Shown piece after piece: positions 8,952-18,825 of a stretch of DNA of 64,000 nucleotides. The stretch is from NCBI GenBank assembly GCA_001603005.1, contig LVAJ01000027.1:1-64000 (forward strand), written 5' to 3'. A program made the translations under genes and the position numbers. Position 1 is the first letter of the stretch, and each line of letters starts with the position of its first letter. Source of the stretch: Clostridiales bacterium Firm_04. Its GTDB lineage: Bacteria; Bacillota; Clostridia; Oscillospirales; Ruminococcaceae. The notes below the pieces were generated by a model, which worked only from the letters and a program-made list of their open reading frames with translations, made no database searches and was not told where the DNA came from.

Positions 8952-10025
8952 CTATATTTCAACTAGCACTTCCCACAGTCCGTTTCGTTTTCCGTTTTTG
9001 CGACGAAGCAGACCTTTGTCTTGCAATTCAACAGTTCGGGACTTGACAGTTCGCTCCGATTTTCCGATAGCCTCAGCAAGTGCTTTCTGCGTGATAGATG
9101 GATTGGTAGATATTTCACGCAGGATTGCCAATTCCTCCAAAGTGCAATTTTTGCACTTTGAAATCTCCGGTTTTGCACTTTGGAGAGTTACTGAGTAGTC
9201 GATATGCATATATCTGTTCTTCAGATCATGCCGTGCGCCGGTAAGCAGATTCTCCATAAACTGCTCCAGAAAGGCAGTCGTAGCATGAACATCATTTTGC
9301 AGATCGTTATAGTTTGCTCTGACGAGCGCATTGCGGAAATACCATGAATTGTCGGCGAAAACCTGATTGCTCACATTGAATCCGAAAGTTTGCAGATACT
9401 TGATCATGAACACAGCAGTCGTGCGGGTATTGCCCTCACAGAACGGATGAATCTGCCAGATACCCGAAATGAACTTTGCGATATGCTTGATTGCCTGCGC
9501 AGCATCCAGATTGGCGTAGGAAAATTCCTTTTCCTGACTGAAATCGTAATCAAGTGTCTCGCGGATACTGTCAAAGGCAGCGTAGAAAACAGATTTCCCG
9601 TTCAGCACCCATTCTTTCTTTGAGATGTTATATGTTCTGAATTGTCCGGCTGACTTAAACACACCGGTGAACAATCTGCGATGAATGGATTGCAGCTCTG
9701 CCGGCGAAAACTGAAATGTCTTCTCAGCCAGCAGCTCGGCGATACGGGAAGCAACAATATCCGCTTCTTTTGTATCCTGTTCGGAGGTCATGCGAACATC
9801 CCGCTGTTCGTAATAGTTGTAGATTCGCTTTTGCACTGTGGCAATGTCGATTTTGCCCTCAATATGCTCCTTGGCGGTTTCGAGCAGATAGTCCGAAGTC
9901 CGGAGGCCGTCAACATCCTGCAAGCCGATCGCGGTCTGCCATGCAGCACTTTTTTCGGAACGGTCAGGCTCGCCCTGACGGATATATTCATCTAAATCAT
10001 ATTGCCAGTCGTGTTCCTGTCCCAT
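8952..10025 (-). CDS. Fic/DOC family protein with C-terminal winged-helix domain
   Basis: IHPFCEGNTRTTAVF Fic motif; C-terminal LREISTNPSITQKALAEAIGKSERTVKSRTVELQDKGLLRR HTH; start taken at MGQEHDW. Confidence 0.9.
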   Translation of the reverse strand: MGQEHDWQYDLDEYIRQGEPDRSEKSAAWQTAIGLQDVDGLRTSDYLLETAKEHIEGKIDIATVQKRIYNYYEQRDVRMTSEQDTKEADIVASRIAELLAEKTFQFSPAELQSIHRRLFTGVFKSAGQFRTYNISKKEWVLNGKSVFYAAFDSIRETLDYDFSQEKEFSYANLDAAQAIKHIAKFISGIWQIHPFCEGNTRTTAVFMIKYLQTFGFNVSNQVFADNSWYFRNALVRANYNDLQNDVHATTAFLEQFMENLLTGARHDLKNRYMHIDYSVTLQSAKPEISKCKNCTLEELAILREISTNPSITQKALAEAIGKSERTVKSRTVELQDKGLLRRKNGKRNGLWEVLVEI

Positions 10026-10418
10026 ATTCTGCCTCCTTTCAGCGTATTTGCATCTACATTTAGTATACCATAATATCCGCGAAAAAGCAAGCGGAGTAAT
10101 GCACACTATTCTTCATTTATAATATAGTATAGTGATAATATGGGCAATATTATGCCAGTTAAAGCAACATTCTACGGAAAGAGTGTGCTTTCGTGTGAAC
10201 TGCGCCGCCGATGCCGGTCTCATCGCCGCCGTTTGAAAGAGTATGAAGCCTCAAAATCCGCCTGAATCCACACGATCGGATGCCTGCGTACACACAGTAG
10301 AGAGGGTGCAAACCCTCGGTTTTCGTGTGAACTTTCGTGTGAACTAGCCTTGAAAATGGCTTCAAAATAGCGAAATTCGCTTCAAAATACGGAAAAATTT
10401 TTCAAAGCACGATGTAAT

Positions 10419-10463
10419 AAAAACGACGCTGTTACGCGAAATTTACGTAACAGCGTCGTTTTC
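10419..10463. terminator. Bidirectional hairpin terminator
   Basis: aacgacgctgttacg-cgaaattta-cgtaacagcgtcgtt, 15-bp perfect stem with T-rich flank. Confidence 0.7.
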
Positions 10464-10469
10464 TTCTGG

Positions 10470-10556
10470 CGGAGAAAGAGGGATTTGAACCCTCGCGACC
10501 CTTTCGAGCCCTACTCCCTTAGCAGGGGAGCCCCTTCACCACTTGGGTATTTCTCC
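10470..10556 (-). tRNA. tRNA-Ser(GCT)
   Basis: Cloverleaf readable: acceptor ggagaaa, anticodon loop CTGCTAA, long variable arm, T-loop gttcaaatc. Confidence 0.93.
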
Positions 10557-10589
10557 AACGTCGGTGAATGCGATATCCGGGAGATTTGT

Positions 10590-10678
<89 letters not shown>

Positions 10679-10782
10679 TTTCGGATTCAGCTTTATCATT
10701 ATATCACAAAATCGAAGTTTTGTCAAGTACTGATTGGAAAAAAATTGCCGGTTTGCACGATTTGTTGAATACTGCCGAATCA

Positions 10783-10974
10783 GCGGGCAGTGCCCGCCGC
10801 CGTGATAGCGCCCATAAAGCAGAACGGTAAAATTTATGTCCTCTCTCCCATTGCACTTTTCGCAGATATATGCTATAAGCGGGCAGTGCCCGCCTCCATT
10901 ATAACGCCCATGAAGCGAAAAGCAGATTTTTTGCATTCTCTCCCATTGCACTTTTCGCGGATATATGTTATAAT
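10783..10974 (+). repeat. Two tandem ~96-bp promoter-bearing repeats upstream of degV
   Basis: Each unit starts with gcgggcagtgcccgc, contains cgcccatRaagc, and ends ctctcccattgcacttttcgcRgatatatgYtataa. Confidence 0.85.
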
Positions 10975-11021
10975 AGGGGGGGCGGGGGAGAACGAATCAA
11001 CCCGCACGAAAGGAGCCTTGC

Positions 11022-11897
11022 ATGGCTGATTATATCATTGCGGCTGCATCGACTGCCGATCTGCCGGAGACCTTTTATCAGGATCACGAGATCCCGCTGA
11101 TCCGCTATACGTATTCGATCGGCATGGATGTCTTTGAGGACGACTGCCGCGAGGAATCGCGCGCACAGGCGTATCAGGAAATGCGCCGCGGCGTGGTGTA
11201 TTCGACCTCGATGATCAACGAGGAGACTTATTACGAGTTTTTTCGCGGCTTGATGGAGCGCGGAAAAGACGTGCTGTATCTGGATATGTCGAAGGAGATG
11301 TCCAGCTCCTATGCGGCATCGCACCGTGCGGCGGCGCGCGTGCAGCAGGCGTTTCCGGATCAGCAGCTTGTTCTGCCGGATACGCGCTGCATTTCGGGCG
11401 GACTCGGTCTGCTTCTGCGCGAATCCGTGCGCCACATGGAAGAAGGCATGGGTTTTCAGGCATTGCTGAACTGGATCGAGAGCAATAAACTCCATATCAT
11501 GCACCGTTTTACCGTTGACGATCTGAACTATCTGAAGCGCGGCGGCAGAGTGTCGAACGCCTCTGCGATGATCGGTTCGATGCTGTCGATCAAGCCGGTT
11601 TTGTACGTACCGGACGACGGCAAGCTGACGGTTTCGTCGAAGGTACGCGGCAGACGCGCGGCGATGCAGGCATTGCTGGACGGCGTCAAGCGCGACATGA
11701 CGGCGCCTTCCGGGCAGCACATCATCATCAATCATGCGGACTGCGAGGCAGATGCGAACTGGCTGCGCAATGAGCTGCTGGATGCTTATCCGACGCTCGG
11801 CGGCGTGGATATCTACCAGCTCGGCGTCATCATCGGCGCGCACTGCGGACCGGGCTTGCTGACGGTGTTTTATTTCGGCGATCAGCGCAAAGCATAA
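11022..11897 (+). CDS. DegV family fatty-acid-binding protein
   Basis: ADYIIAAASTADLPETFY N-terminus, VYSTSMINEETYYEFF, FTVDDLNYLKRGGRVS, GAHCGPGLLTVFYFG. Confidence 0.92.
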   Translation: MADYIIAAASTADLPETFYQDHEIPLIRYTYSIGMDVFEDDCREESRAQAYQEMRRGVVYSTSMINEETYYEFFRGLMERGKDVLYLDMSKEMSSSYAASHRAAARVQQAFPDQQLVLPDTRCISGGLGLLLRESVRHMEEGMGFQALLNWIESNKLHIMHRFTVDDLNYLKRGGRVSNASAMIGSMLSIKPVLYVPDDGKLTVSSKVRGRRAAMQALLDGVKRDMTAPSGQHIIINHADCEADANWLRNELLDAYPTLGGVDIYQLGVIIGAHCGPGLLTVFYFGDQRKA

Positions 11898-11942
11898 CAA
11901 AAAGAAGCGGTTAAGAGGATATTGCCTCTTAACCGCTTTGTT
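11898..11942. terminator. Bidirectional terminator between degV and yebC
   Basis: aaagcggttaagaggatattgcctcttaaccgcttt. Confidence 0.8.
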
Positions 11943-11960
11943 TTGCGCTGAAATGGTGTA

Positions 11961-12698
11961 TCAGTCTTCTTCCGGCATATCCCAGTTATGCCAGACGTTC
12001 TGCACATCGTCGTCATCCTCAAGATGCTCAAGGAGCAGCCCCATTTTGCGGAGCGATTCCTCCTCGGTCAGGGTGACATAGGTGCTCGGAACTTCCTCCG
12101 CCTCTGCGGAAGCGACCAGATAGCCCTTTGCAGTCAGCCCCTCGCGGAGCTCGCTGACCATAGCCGGATCGCAGACGATCTCGATGCTGTCCTCGGAGTA
12201 GGTCATATCGTCGCCGCCGAGCTCCATGACGTCTTCGAGCACAGTGTCCTCCTCAAGCTCACCCTCATGCTCAATGACGATGATGCCTTTTTCGGAGAAC
12301 AGATAGGACACGCAGCCGGTCGTGCCGAGGTTGCCGCCGAACTTATCGAAGTAGTGGCGGATATTGCCTGCTGTACGGTTCTTGTTATCGGTCAGGCACT
12401 CGACGATGACAGCAACACCGTTCGGACCGTAGCCCTCGTAGGTGAGTGCCTCATAGTTGTTCTTATCGCTGTCGCCGGCAGCCTTTTTGATCAGGCGGTC
12501 GATGTTGTCATTCGGCACATTGTTCGCCTTCGCCTTTGCGATCAGATCGCGCAGCTTGCTGTTGTTGTTGGGATCGGGACCGCCCTCTTTGATGACGACC
12601 ATCATCTCACGGCCGATCTTTGTAAAGATCTTCGCCTTGACGGCGTCAGTAGCTTCTTTTTTCCGTTTGATGTTATTCCATTTGGAATGTCCGGACAT
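11961..12698 (-). CDS. yebC: YebC/PmpR family regulator
   Basis: MSGHSKWNNIKRKKEATDAVKAKIFTKIGREM N-terminus. Confidence 0.96.
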   Translation of the reverse strand: MSGHSKWNNIKRKKEATDAVKAKIFTKIGREMMVVIKEGGPDPNNNSKLRDLIAKAKANNVPNDNIDRLIKKAAGDSDKNNYEALTYEGYGPNGVAVIVECLTDNKNRTAGNIRHYFDKFGGNLGTTGCVSYLFSEKGIIVIEHEGELEEDTVLEDVMELGGDDMTYSEDSIEIVCDPAMVSELREGLTAKGYLVASAEAEEVPSTYVTLTEEESLRKMGLLLEHLEDDDDVQNVWHNWDMPEED

Positions 12699-12710
12699 AC
12701 AGAACGCCTC

Positions 12711-13148
12711 CTATTCTGAAAAATTCTGATTTTGCTGACTTTCCTGCCAGATGACCGCGAACAGCTCGCGGAGTCTGTCGGTCTGTCCGCAAAGAAATAA
12801 ATATCCGAACAGGCATTCAAAGCCTGTTGCTTTCCGGTAATCCGCCGGCGTGGCATGCTTCGGCACACTGATGCCGCTTGCATTTCTGCCGCGGCGGAGA
12901 ATATCCGCTTCTGTTTCGGTCAGCATATCAGCGATCCTGCCGGCGGCTTCTGCCTGATACGCCGCGCGGACATGTGCGACCGCCTGCTGATGCAGCTCTC
13001 TTGCGGGACGGTTCGCCTCGCGCAGGAGCATTTCGCGCACCATGACCTCATAGACGCTGTCGCCGAGAAAGGCGAGCGTCAGGGGACTGTACTGCTTTGC
13101 ATCGTCCTCTGTCAGCGGGATCTGTGTCTGAAGGAACTCAATCGACAT
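12711..13148 (-). CDS. mrnC: Mini-ribonuclease 3
   Basis: LAFLGDSVYEVMVREMLL; position next to obgE. Confidence 0.85.
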   Translation of the reverse strand: MSIEFLQTQIPLTEDDAKQYSPLTLAFLGDSVYEVMVREMLLREANRPARELHQQAVAHVRAAYQAEAAGRIADMLTETEADILRRGRNASGISVPKHATPADYRKATGFECLFGYLFLCGQTDRLRELFAVIWQESQQNQNFSE

Positions 13149-14412
13149 AATCGAACTCGAAACCGTTGATCGAAACGGTCACGCCCTCCTTCGCACCCAT
13201 CTGCTCCAGCTTGTCGATGATGCCGCTGCTGCGGAGCACGCGCTCAAAGTACTGGAGCGAAGACCAGTCGTCGGGATTGATCGTGCGCATGATCGGTTCC
13301 ATGAACGGCGCATCGACCTGATAGATCCCGTCGCTGTCGATCTCAACTGTAAACTTTTTGACCTCCTCCGGCGCTTTTTCGGGGATTGCCTCCGGTTCAA
13401 AGCGCTTGACAGGGGGGAGTGTTGCGAGCGTTTTCGCGATCTCATCGAGCAGCGGTTTTGTGCCCTGTGCAGCCGCCGCAGAGATGACATAGAACGGCAG
13501 TCCCTTTTCGGAGATATAGCCGTGCAGACGCTCGATCTGCGATTCATCCGCAAGATCCGCCTTATTTGCCGCAACGATCTGCGGGCAGCGGCTCAGCTCC
13601 TCGGAGAAATTGGAAAGCTCCAGATTGATCTTTTCAAAATCCTCGATCGGATCGCGCGCCTCGCTGCCGGAAACGTCGATCACATGCACGATCAGTCTGC
13701 ATCGCTCCACATGCCGCAGAAAGGCATGTCCGAGTCCTGCGCCGTCCGCTGCGCCCTCGATCAGACCGGGGATATCCGCCATGACGAACGAGCGCTCGTC
13801 ATCGAGCCGGACAACACCGAGCACAGGCTCCAGCGTCGTGAAGTGATAGTTTGCGATTTTCGGTTTTGCAGCAGATACGACAGAGATCAGAGTGGATTTG
13901 CCCACGTTCGGGAATCCGACCAGTCCGACGTCAGCGAGCAGCTTGAGCTCAAGCACGACATCGAATTTTTCGCCGTCATAGCCGGGCTTTGCGAAGCGGG
14001 GGACTTGTCTGGTCGAGGTCGCAAAGTGCTGATTGCCCTTGCCGCCTCTGCCGCCTTTCGCGAGAATGACAGCCTCATCGCCGGAGATATCCGCCATGAC
14101 TCTGCCGCTCTCAGCCTCCCGGATCACGGTACCGCGCGGCACCTTGATGACAAGGTCAGGCGCACTTTTACCGGTACAGCGCTTTGCAGCGCCGTTCTGT
14201 CCGTTTTCTGCAACATATTTCCGCTTATAGCGGAAGGAGATCAAGGACGTCATGTGATCGTCGGCAACAAAGACGATATTGCCGCCCTTGCCGCCGTCGC
14301 CGCCGTCCGGACCGCCCGCCGCGACATATTTCTCTCTGTGAAAGCTGACGCAGCCGTCGCCGCCGTTGCCGGCTTCGATACGGATTTTCGCCTGATCCAC
14401 GAACATAGACAT
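13138..14412 (-). CDS. obgE: GTPase Obg
   Basis: Gly-rich Obg domain, GFPNVGKSTL, DIPGLIEGA, NKAD, C-terminal OCT domain. Confidence 0.97.
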   Translation of the reverse strand: MSMFVDQAKIRIEAGNGGDGCVSFHREKYVAAGGPDGGDGGKGGNIVFVADDHMTSLISFRYKRKYVAENGQNGAAKRCTGKSAPDLVIKVPRGTVIREAESGRVMADISGDEAVILAKGGRGGKGNQHFATSTRQVPRFAKPGYDGEKFDVVLELKLLADVGLVGFPNVGKSTLISVVSAAKPKIANYHFTTLEPVLGVVRLDDERSFVMADIPGLIEGAADGAGLGHAFLRHVERCRLIVHVIDVSGSEARDPIEDFEKINLELSNFSEELSRCPQIVAANKADLADESQIERLHGYISEKGLPFYVISAAAAQGTKPLLDEIAKTLATLPPVKRFEPEAIPEKAPEEVKKFTVEIDSDGIYQVDAPFMEPIMRTINPDDWSSLQYFERVLRSSGIIDKLEQMGAKEGVTVSINGFEFDYVD

Positions 14413-14519
14413 AAACTCACCTCATAAGAAATCCCCCTGCCGGAACAGCAAGGGGACTATGCGGTTATCGCATAAGCGGCACCGCACCGGATTTTTCCGG
14501 CACGGTACCGTGCATTTTC

Positions 14520-14804
14520 TTACTGCTCGACAGCGTAGACGCTGACGCGCTTACGGTCACGGCCGTAACGCTCGAAGCGAACCTGACCGTCGATCGTTGC
14601 AAACAGGGTATCATCCGAACCCTTGCCGACATTGTTGCCCGGGTGGATGTGGGTACCGCGCTGACGCACGATGATGTTGCCGGCCAGCACATACTGACCG
14701 TCGCCGCGCTTGACGCCAAGGCGCTTTGCCTCGGAATCACGGCCGTTCTTTGTAGAACCAACGCCCTTCTTGTGAGCGAAGAACTGCATGCTAATACGGA
14801 TCAT
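14520..14804 (-). CDS. rpmA: Ribosomal protein L27
   Basis: [32 protein letters not shown]. Confidence 0.97.
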   Translation of the reverse strand: MIRISMQFFAHKKGVGSTKNGRDSEAKRLGVKRGDGQYVLAGNIIVRQRGTHIHPGNNVGKGSDDTLFATIDGQVRFERYGRDRKRVSVYAVEQ

Positions 14805-14843
14805 TGAGATACACCTCCGTTTTCAGATTATACTGCGTACATT

Positions 14844-15179
14844 TCAGCGTTCTGTGACAGTGACGCGGAAATTGCCTTCGGCGTCTTCAGCGAGCGCCTG
14901 AAAATGCAGCAGCAGCCCATTGAGAATGTTGGAATGCACGGGATCCGGCTCAGAAAGCCGTATCCGGATCTGATTCTGTGCGTTTTTTGCGGCATGCACC
15001 TGCACGCATTGCTCCGGCGCGCCGAAGCAGTCGCAGAGCAGTGCAGAGGTCAGCTGCACGGCAGAGGAAACTGCCGCACAGAGCACCGAATAACCGGTAT
15101 CCTCTGTATAGGTGTCATGACCGGAGACGGTGCATTCCGTGAGGAGCCCGTCCTTTCGCACAAAATGCGCGTTCAGCAT
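14844..15179 (-). CDS. prp: Ribosomal-processing cysteine protease Prp
   Basis: SGHDTYTEDTGYSVLCAAVSSAV between L21 and L27. Confidence 0.9.
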   Translation of the reverse strand: MLNAHFVRKDGLLTECTVSGHDTYTEDTGYSVLCAAVSSAVQLTSALLCDCFGAPEQCVQVHAAKNAQNQIRIRLSEPDPVHSNILNGLLLHFQALAEDAEGNFRVTVTER

Positions 15180-15188
15180 AGCCCGTGC

Positions 15189-15500
15189 TTATTTGCTGAT
15201 GGATTCGATGCGGATCTGCGTGAACGGCTGTCTGTGACCGATTGCGCGCTTCTGACCGCACTTCGGCTTGTAGGTGAAGACGCGGATCTTCTTGCCCTTG
15301 CCGTTTGCGAGGACCGTTGCCTTGACGGAAGCGCCTGCAACAGTCGGTGCGCCGATGGTCAGACCGCTCTCGTCGCCGATTGCTGCGACCTGATCGAAGG
15401 TGACGGTATCGCCCTCTGCTGCTGCGAGCTTCTCAACGCGAACAACGCTGCCTTCCTCGACTTTCAGCTGCTTACCGCCTGTCAAAATGACTGCATACAT
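15189..15500 (-). CDS. rplU: Ribosomal protein L21
   Basis: MYAVILTGGKQLKVEEG...KRAIGHRQPFTQIRIESI. Confidence 0.96.
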   Translation of the reverse strand: MYAVILTGGKQLKVEEGSVVRVEKLAAAEGDTVTFDQVAAIGDESGLTIGAPTVAGASVKATVLANGKGKKIRVFTYKPKCGQKRAIGHRQPFTQIRIESISK

Positions 15501-15694
15501 GGTTTTTTGGCACCTGCCTTTTCCATAATCTCGCTGCGAACGGTGCGTGCTCTGTCCGGAAACGGGCATAGTACGACTTCAACCGTCCAGCATGCGGCTT
15601 TTTCATTATACAAAATTTTCGCGGTTTTGTCAAGAGCTGACGGAAAGCCGCCGGTAGAATCATCGGCGGCTTTCGGCATATTTTTTGGTGATTT

Positions 15695-17662
15695 TCACCG
15701 TTTCGACTGGAACTCGTCTTTGGAGAGCTGTCTTGCGATATAGAGCAGCACTCTGGTGATATCGTCGGGCGTGACGCCGTAGGTGCTGTCGCAGTCCGCA
15801 TTGGCGAGTCCCTGCTCGGAGATCGAAGCAGTCTTGTCCTCGGTCACGAAGCGCGCGATGAGCACGGCATCGGAGACATCGACCGTGCCGCTGCAATCGG
15901 CATCGCCGAGCAAGGTCGGCTCCAGTATATCGCCCTTTGCGGGTGTTGTGGCAGGCGTTGTCGTGGAGACCGGCGCTGCTGTCGTGACTGCCGCGGTCGT
16001 TGTGGTGACGGTTTTGGTCGTATCGGCAGGCTTTGTCGTCACGGCAGGCTTTGTCGTGGACGGCGCGGTTTCCGGTTCATAGGTATCCCAGTCCGGCAGC
16101 TCATCCAGCGTGATGCAGTAGTCGCTCGTGTAGATCTTTTTCAGTTCCGAAGCAGTGGTCAGCTCGGTGAGATAGCGCTGATACCACGGGCAGAAGTAGA
16201 GCCATGCAGCTTTGTCTTTCAGGAGATTGTCGAGCGAGGGAATGGTATCATTTTCGCTCATGACGACCATTTTTCTGCCTTCGGTCTGCCCGACCATAGA
16301 GTAGAACGACGCAGAGATCGCACTCGGATTCGGCTCGCTGTTGTTGATTGCGTTATACTTGTCAATGCCCTGGAAATCGACGTATTCGTCGCCCGGATAC
16401 CAGTTCATAGCGTTTGCCGAGGTCGAACCGGTCCAGATCCAGAGCAGATTGTTCAGCTTATACTTATTCGTCAGCTGATCCCACATGTAGCGGTAGAGCT
16501 TTTTGCAGGCTTCGGGGCCGTCCGCGCCCCACCAGAACCATGCGCCCTCTGCCTCATGCAGCGGACGGAACAGGATCGGAACGCCGGCATCGCGTGCCTT
16601 GCCGAGCTGCTTTGCGAGATTTTCGAGGTCGGCGTCGATCTTCTCGTGCTCCCATGTGCCTTCCTTGACCGCATTTGCAGCGCTGAAATTGGTATAGGGC
16701 GTATTGCCCGTGCTTTCGACATAGAACGCGACTTCACTGCTGCCTTTTTCGGTCGGCACATTCCAGTGGAATGTCACGGTCGGGATGCCGCCCTTGTCCT
16801 TGTACCACGCAATGACGCGCTCCGGCGCATCATCCTCGTAAGCCTTTGTCGTGTTATAGAACAGGAAGTCGATGCCGCGGATCGCGGGCTGCTTGCCGGT
16901 CGTTTTCTGGATATATTCAAATTCCGCCTCGTTGTCCACGAGATAGTCGATCGGCTTGCCCTGCGATTCGAGCGCATTTTTATTATAGTTGTGCGAGCCG
17001 CAGTATTCCTGCTGACCGGAGAGGATATGCTTGCTGTAGACGCTCCGCAGATAGGCATAGAGCTTGCGGGCTTCGGGGCTTGCGTCCGGATTGCACGGCG
17101 CCTCGTCCGGCGAAAAGCTCGTCAGATAGGCAGGAGCATCGGTCAGCTTCACATAATCGAGGAAGGTGTAGCCCCAGTAGCTTTTGATCGTAATGGTATT
17201 CTCGCCCTTGTTGAGATGCACATAGCCTGCGGGGAGCTCCTGCCAGCCCTTGCCGGAGTTGAACGGGAACATGACCTCGCCCTGCGATTCGCCGTTGACG
17301 AGCAGATACTGCGTTTTGTTCGGGTTATCCGGTGTGCCGAAGCACTGGATATAGCAGATGTTGAGCGCATAGTAGTCATCGCGCGGCGCATTGACCGTGA
17401 CGGTCGCAGCGGCATCCTTGCGGTCGATGTAGACATAGCTGTCGCCCGACCAGCCGGTCATGTCGCAGACATTGCCGAAGCCGTCCTCGTCGATCTTCTC
17501 CCATGTGATCGGCTCACGGTTTTCGCAGTCTGTCAGCGTACCGCTTTCAAACTCCGCCTTGATCTCGGTACCCGCCGCGGCAGTGGAGCCTGCGGGGAAC
17601 GAGAGCGCACTGATGCTCAGCATCGCTGCTGTCAGCAGTGCCGTCGTTTTTTTCTCTTTCAT
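15695..17662 (-). CDS. Secreted CBM35-GH26 mannanase with Thr-rich linker and dockerin
   Basis: Signal peptide; LSGQQEYC, LFRPLHEAEGAWFWWGADGPEACKKLYRYMWD (GH26 motif); TTKPADTTK linker; LLGDADCSGTVDVSDAVLIARFV...LANADCDSTYGVTPDDITRVLLYIARQL dockerin. Confidence 0.9.
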   Translation of the reverse strand: MKEKKTTALLTAAMLSISALSFPAGSTAAAGTEIKAEFESGTLTDCENREPITWEKIDEDGFGNVCDMTGWSGDSYVYIDRKDAAATVTVNAPRDDYYALNICYIQCFGTPDNPNKTQYLLVNGESQGEVMFPFNSGKGWQELPAGYVHLNKGENTITIKSYWGYTFLDYVKLTDAPAYLTSFSPDEAPCNPDASPEARKLYAYLRSVYSKHILSGQQEYCGSHNYNKNALESQGKPIDYLVDNEAEFEYIQKTTGKQPAIRGIDFLFYNTTKAYEDDAPERVIAWYKDKGGIPTVTFHWNVPTEKGSSEVAFYVESTGNTPYTNFSAANAVKEGTWEHEKIDADLENLAKQLGKARDAGVPILFRPLHEAEGAWFWWGADGPEACKKLYRYMWDQLTNKYKLNNLLWIWTGSTSANAMNWYPGDEYVDFQGIDKYNAINNSEPNPSAISASFYSMVGQTEGRKMVVMSENDTIPSLDNLLKDKAAWLYFCPWYQRYLTELTTASELKKIYTSDYCITLDELPDWDTYEPETAPSTTKPAVTTKPADTTKTVTTTTAAVTTAAPVSTTTPATTPAKGDILEPTLLGDADCSGTVDVSDAVLIARFVTEDKTASISEQGLANADCDSTYGVTPDDITRVLLYIARQLSKDEFQSKR

Positions 17663-17797
17663 GTTTATAACCTCTTTCAAAAAATGATTTATCATCAGCC
17701 CCGTTCCGGAGCCGATTAACCGAAATTTGCATTTTCTCTTTATTTTTATTTGAATGATGCATCCGACCGCAGTCAGGATGCGATTTTGTATCCTATT

Positions 17798-18586
17798 TTA
17801 TAGATTGCTGCTGCGGATTCCTGATGCCGACGCGACCAGATAAAACCGGTGAATGCGTCCTTCCAGATAACCCTGTTCGCGGCAGATCTGTTCCGCATTC
17901 AGGAGTTGTTCGGTGCAGCGGTCAACGGAAAAATCAGGGAACTCCCATTCGATCACCTTTGCAAACCAGACCAGCGCGCCGACATCGGAAAAGCGGATCG
18001 GCAGATACACCTCGTTCTGCTCCCGGATCGTAAAGCCAGCCTGACGGAACCTTTCCGCCTGTTCTTTCAGCGTAATCTCCGGAAACGGAACCGGCACACC
18101 GGGCAGCAGAAGATTCACAAGCTCGCGGTCATTGTCCCGCCCGACCTGCTGCGTGATAAACACGCCGTGCGGTTTCAGGACGCGCTTTAATTCGCGGATA
18201 TCGTAGCTGCCGTGCCGGTTGAGGATCACATCGAACTGCGCGTCATCAAACGGCACCGCGGCTGCGTCCGGCATGGGGCGGAAGTCGATGCCCAGCGGCA
18301 GCAGACGCTCTCTGCAAAGCGCAATGTTCGGCGCCCAGCCCTCGGTTGCAGCCGTGTTTTCGTGGGGATGCCCGATCGACAGCAGAAATTCGCCGCCGCC
18401 GGTGTCCATGTCCAGCAGCCGGTCATCCGGTTGCAGATACCGCCGCAGGATCGTTTTGAGATCCCACGGGAGCGCATCGTCGCCGGATTCCATGCGTCCT
18501 GCGAGGTGCGAAAAATCCCAGCCGTGCATCTGTGCCTGACGCTCCTCTGCGCGCCAGCTTTCAATCAATTCTTGTTTGTTCATCAT
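17798..18586 (-). CDS. Class I SAM-dependent methyltransferase
   Basis: DDRLLDMDTGGGEFLLSIGHP motif I-like; VFITQQVGRDND. Confidence 0.8.
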   Translation of the reverse strand: MMNKQELIESWRAEERQAQMHGWDFSHLAGRMESGDDALPWDLKTILRRYLQPDDRLLDMDTGGGEFLLSIGHPHENTAATEGWAPNIALCRERLLPLGIDFRPMPDAAAVPFDDAQFDVILNRHGSYDIRELKRVLKPHGVFITQQVGRDNDRELVNLLLPGVPVPFPEITLKEQAERFRQAGFTIREQNEVYLPIRFSDVGALVWFAKVIEWEFPDFSVDRCTEQLLNAEQICREQGYLEGRIHRFYLVASASGIRSSNL

Positions 18587-18825
18587 AACTGCTCCTTTTC
18601 AACAATATTTTGCATGCGATGAAAGGTGCAGTCTGACAGCGGAATCATGTCCCGATACAGCTGCTGTCAGCGCTGCACCGGGCAGTTAATTCGTGGCATC
18701 ACGTTTCTCCTCTTAAAATGGGATTCTTAAGGGACATCTGTCCCTTTGGCGGGGTTTGGGTGCGTTTGCCTGCAAACGCATAGCGAATCGTGCGAGCGCC
18801 CCATTATAAATGCATCGCAGATCCC

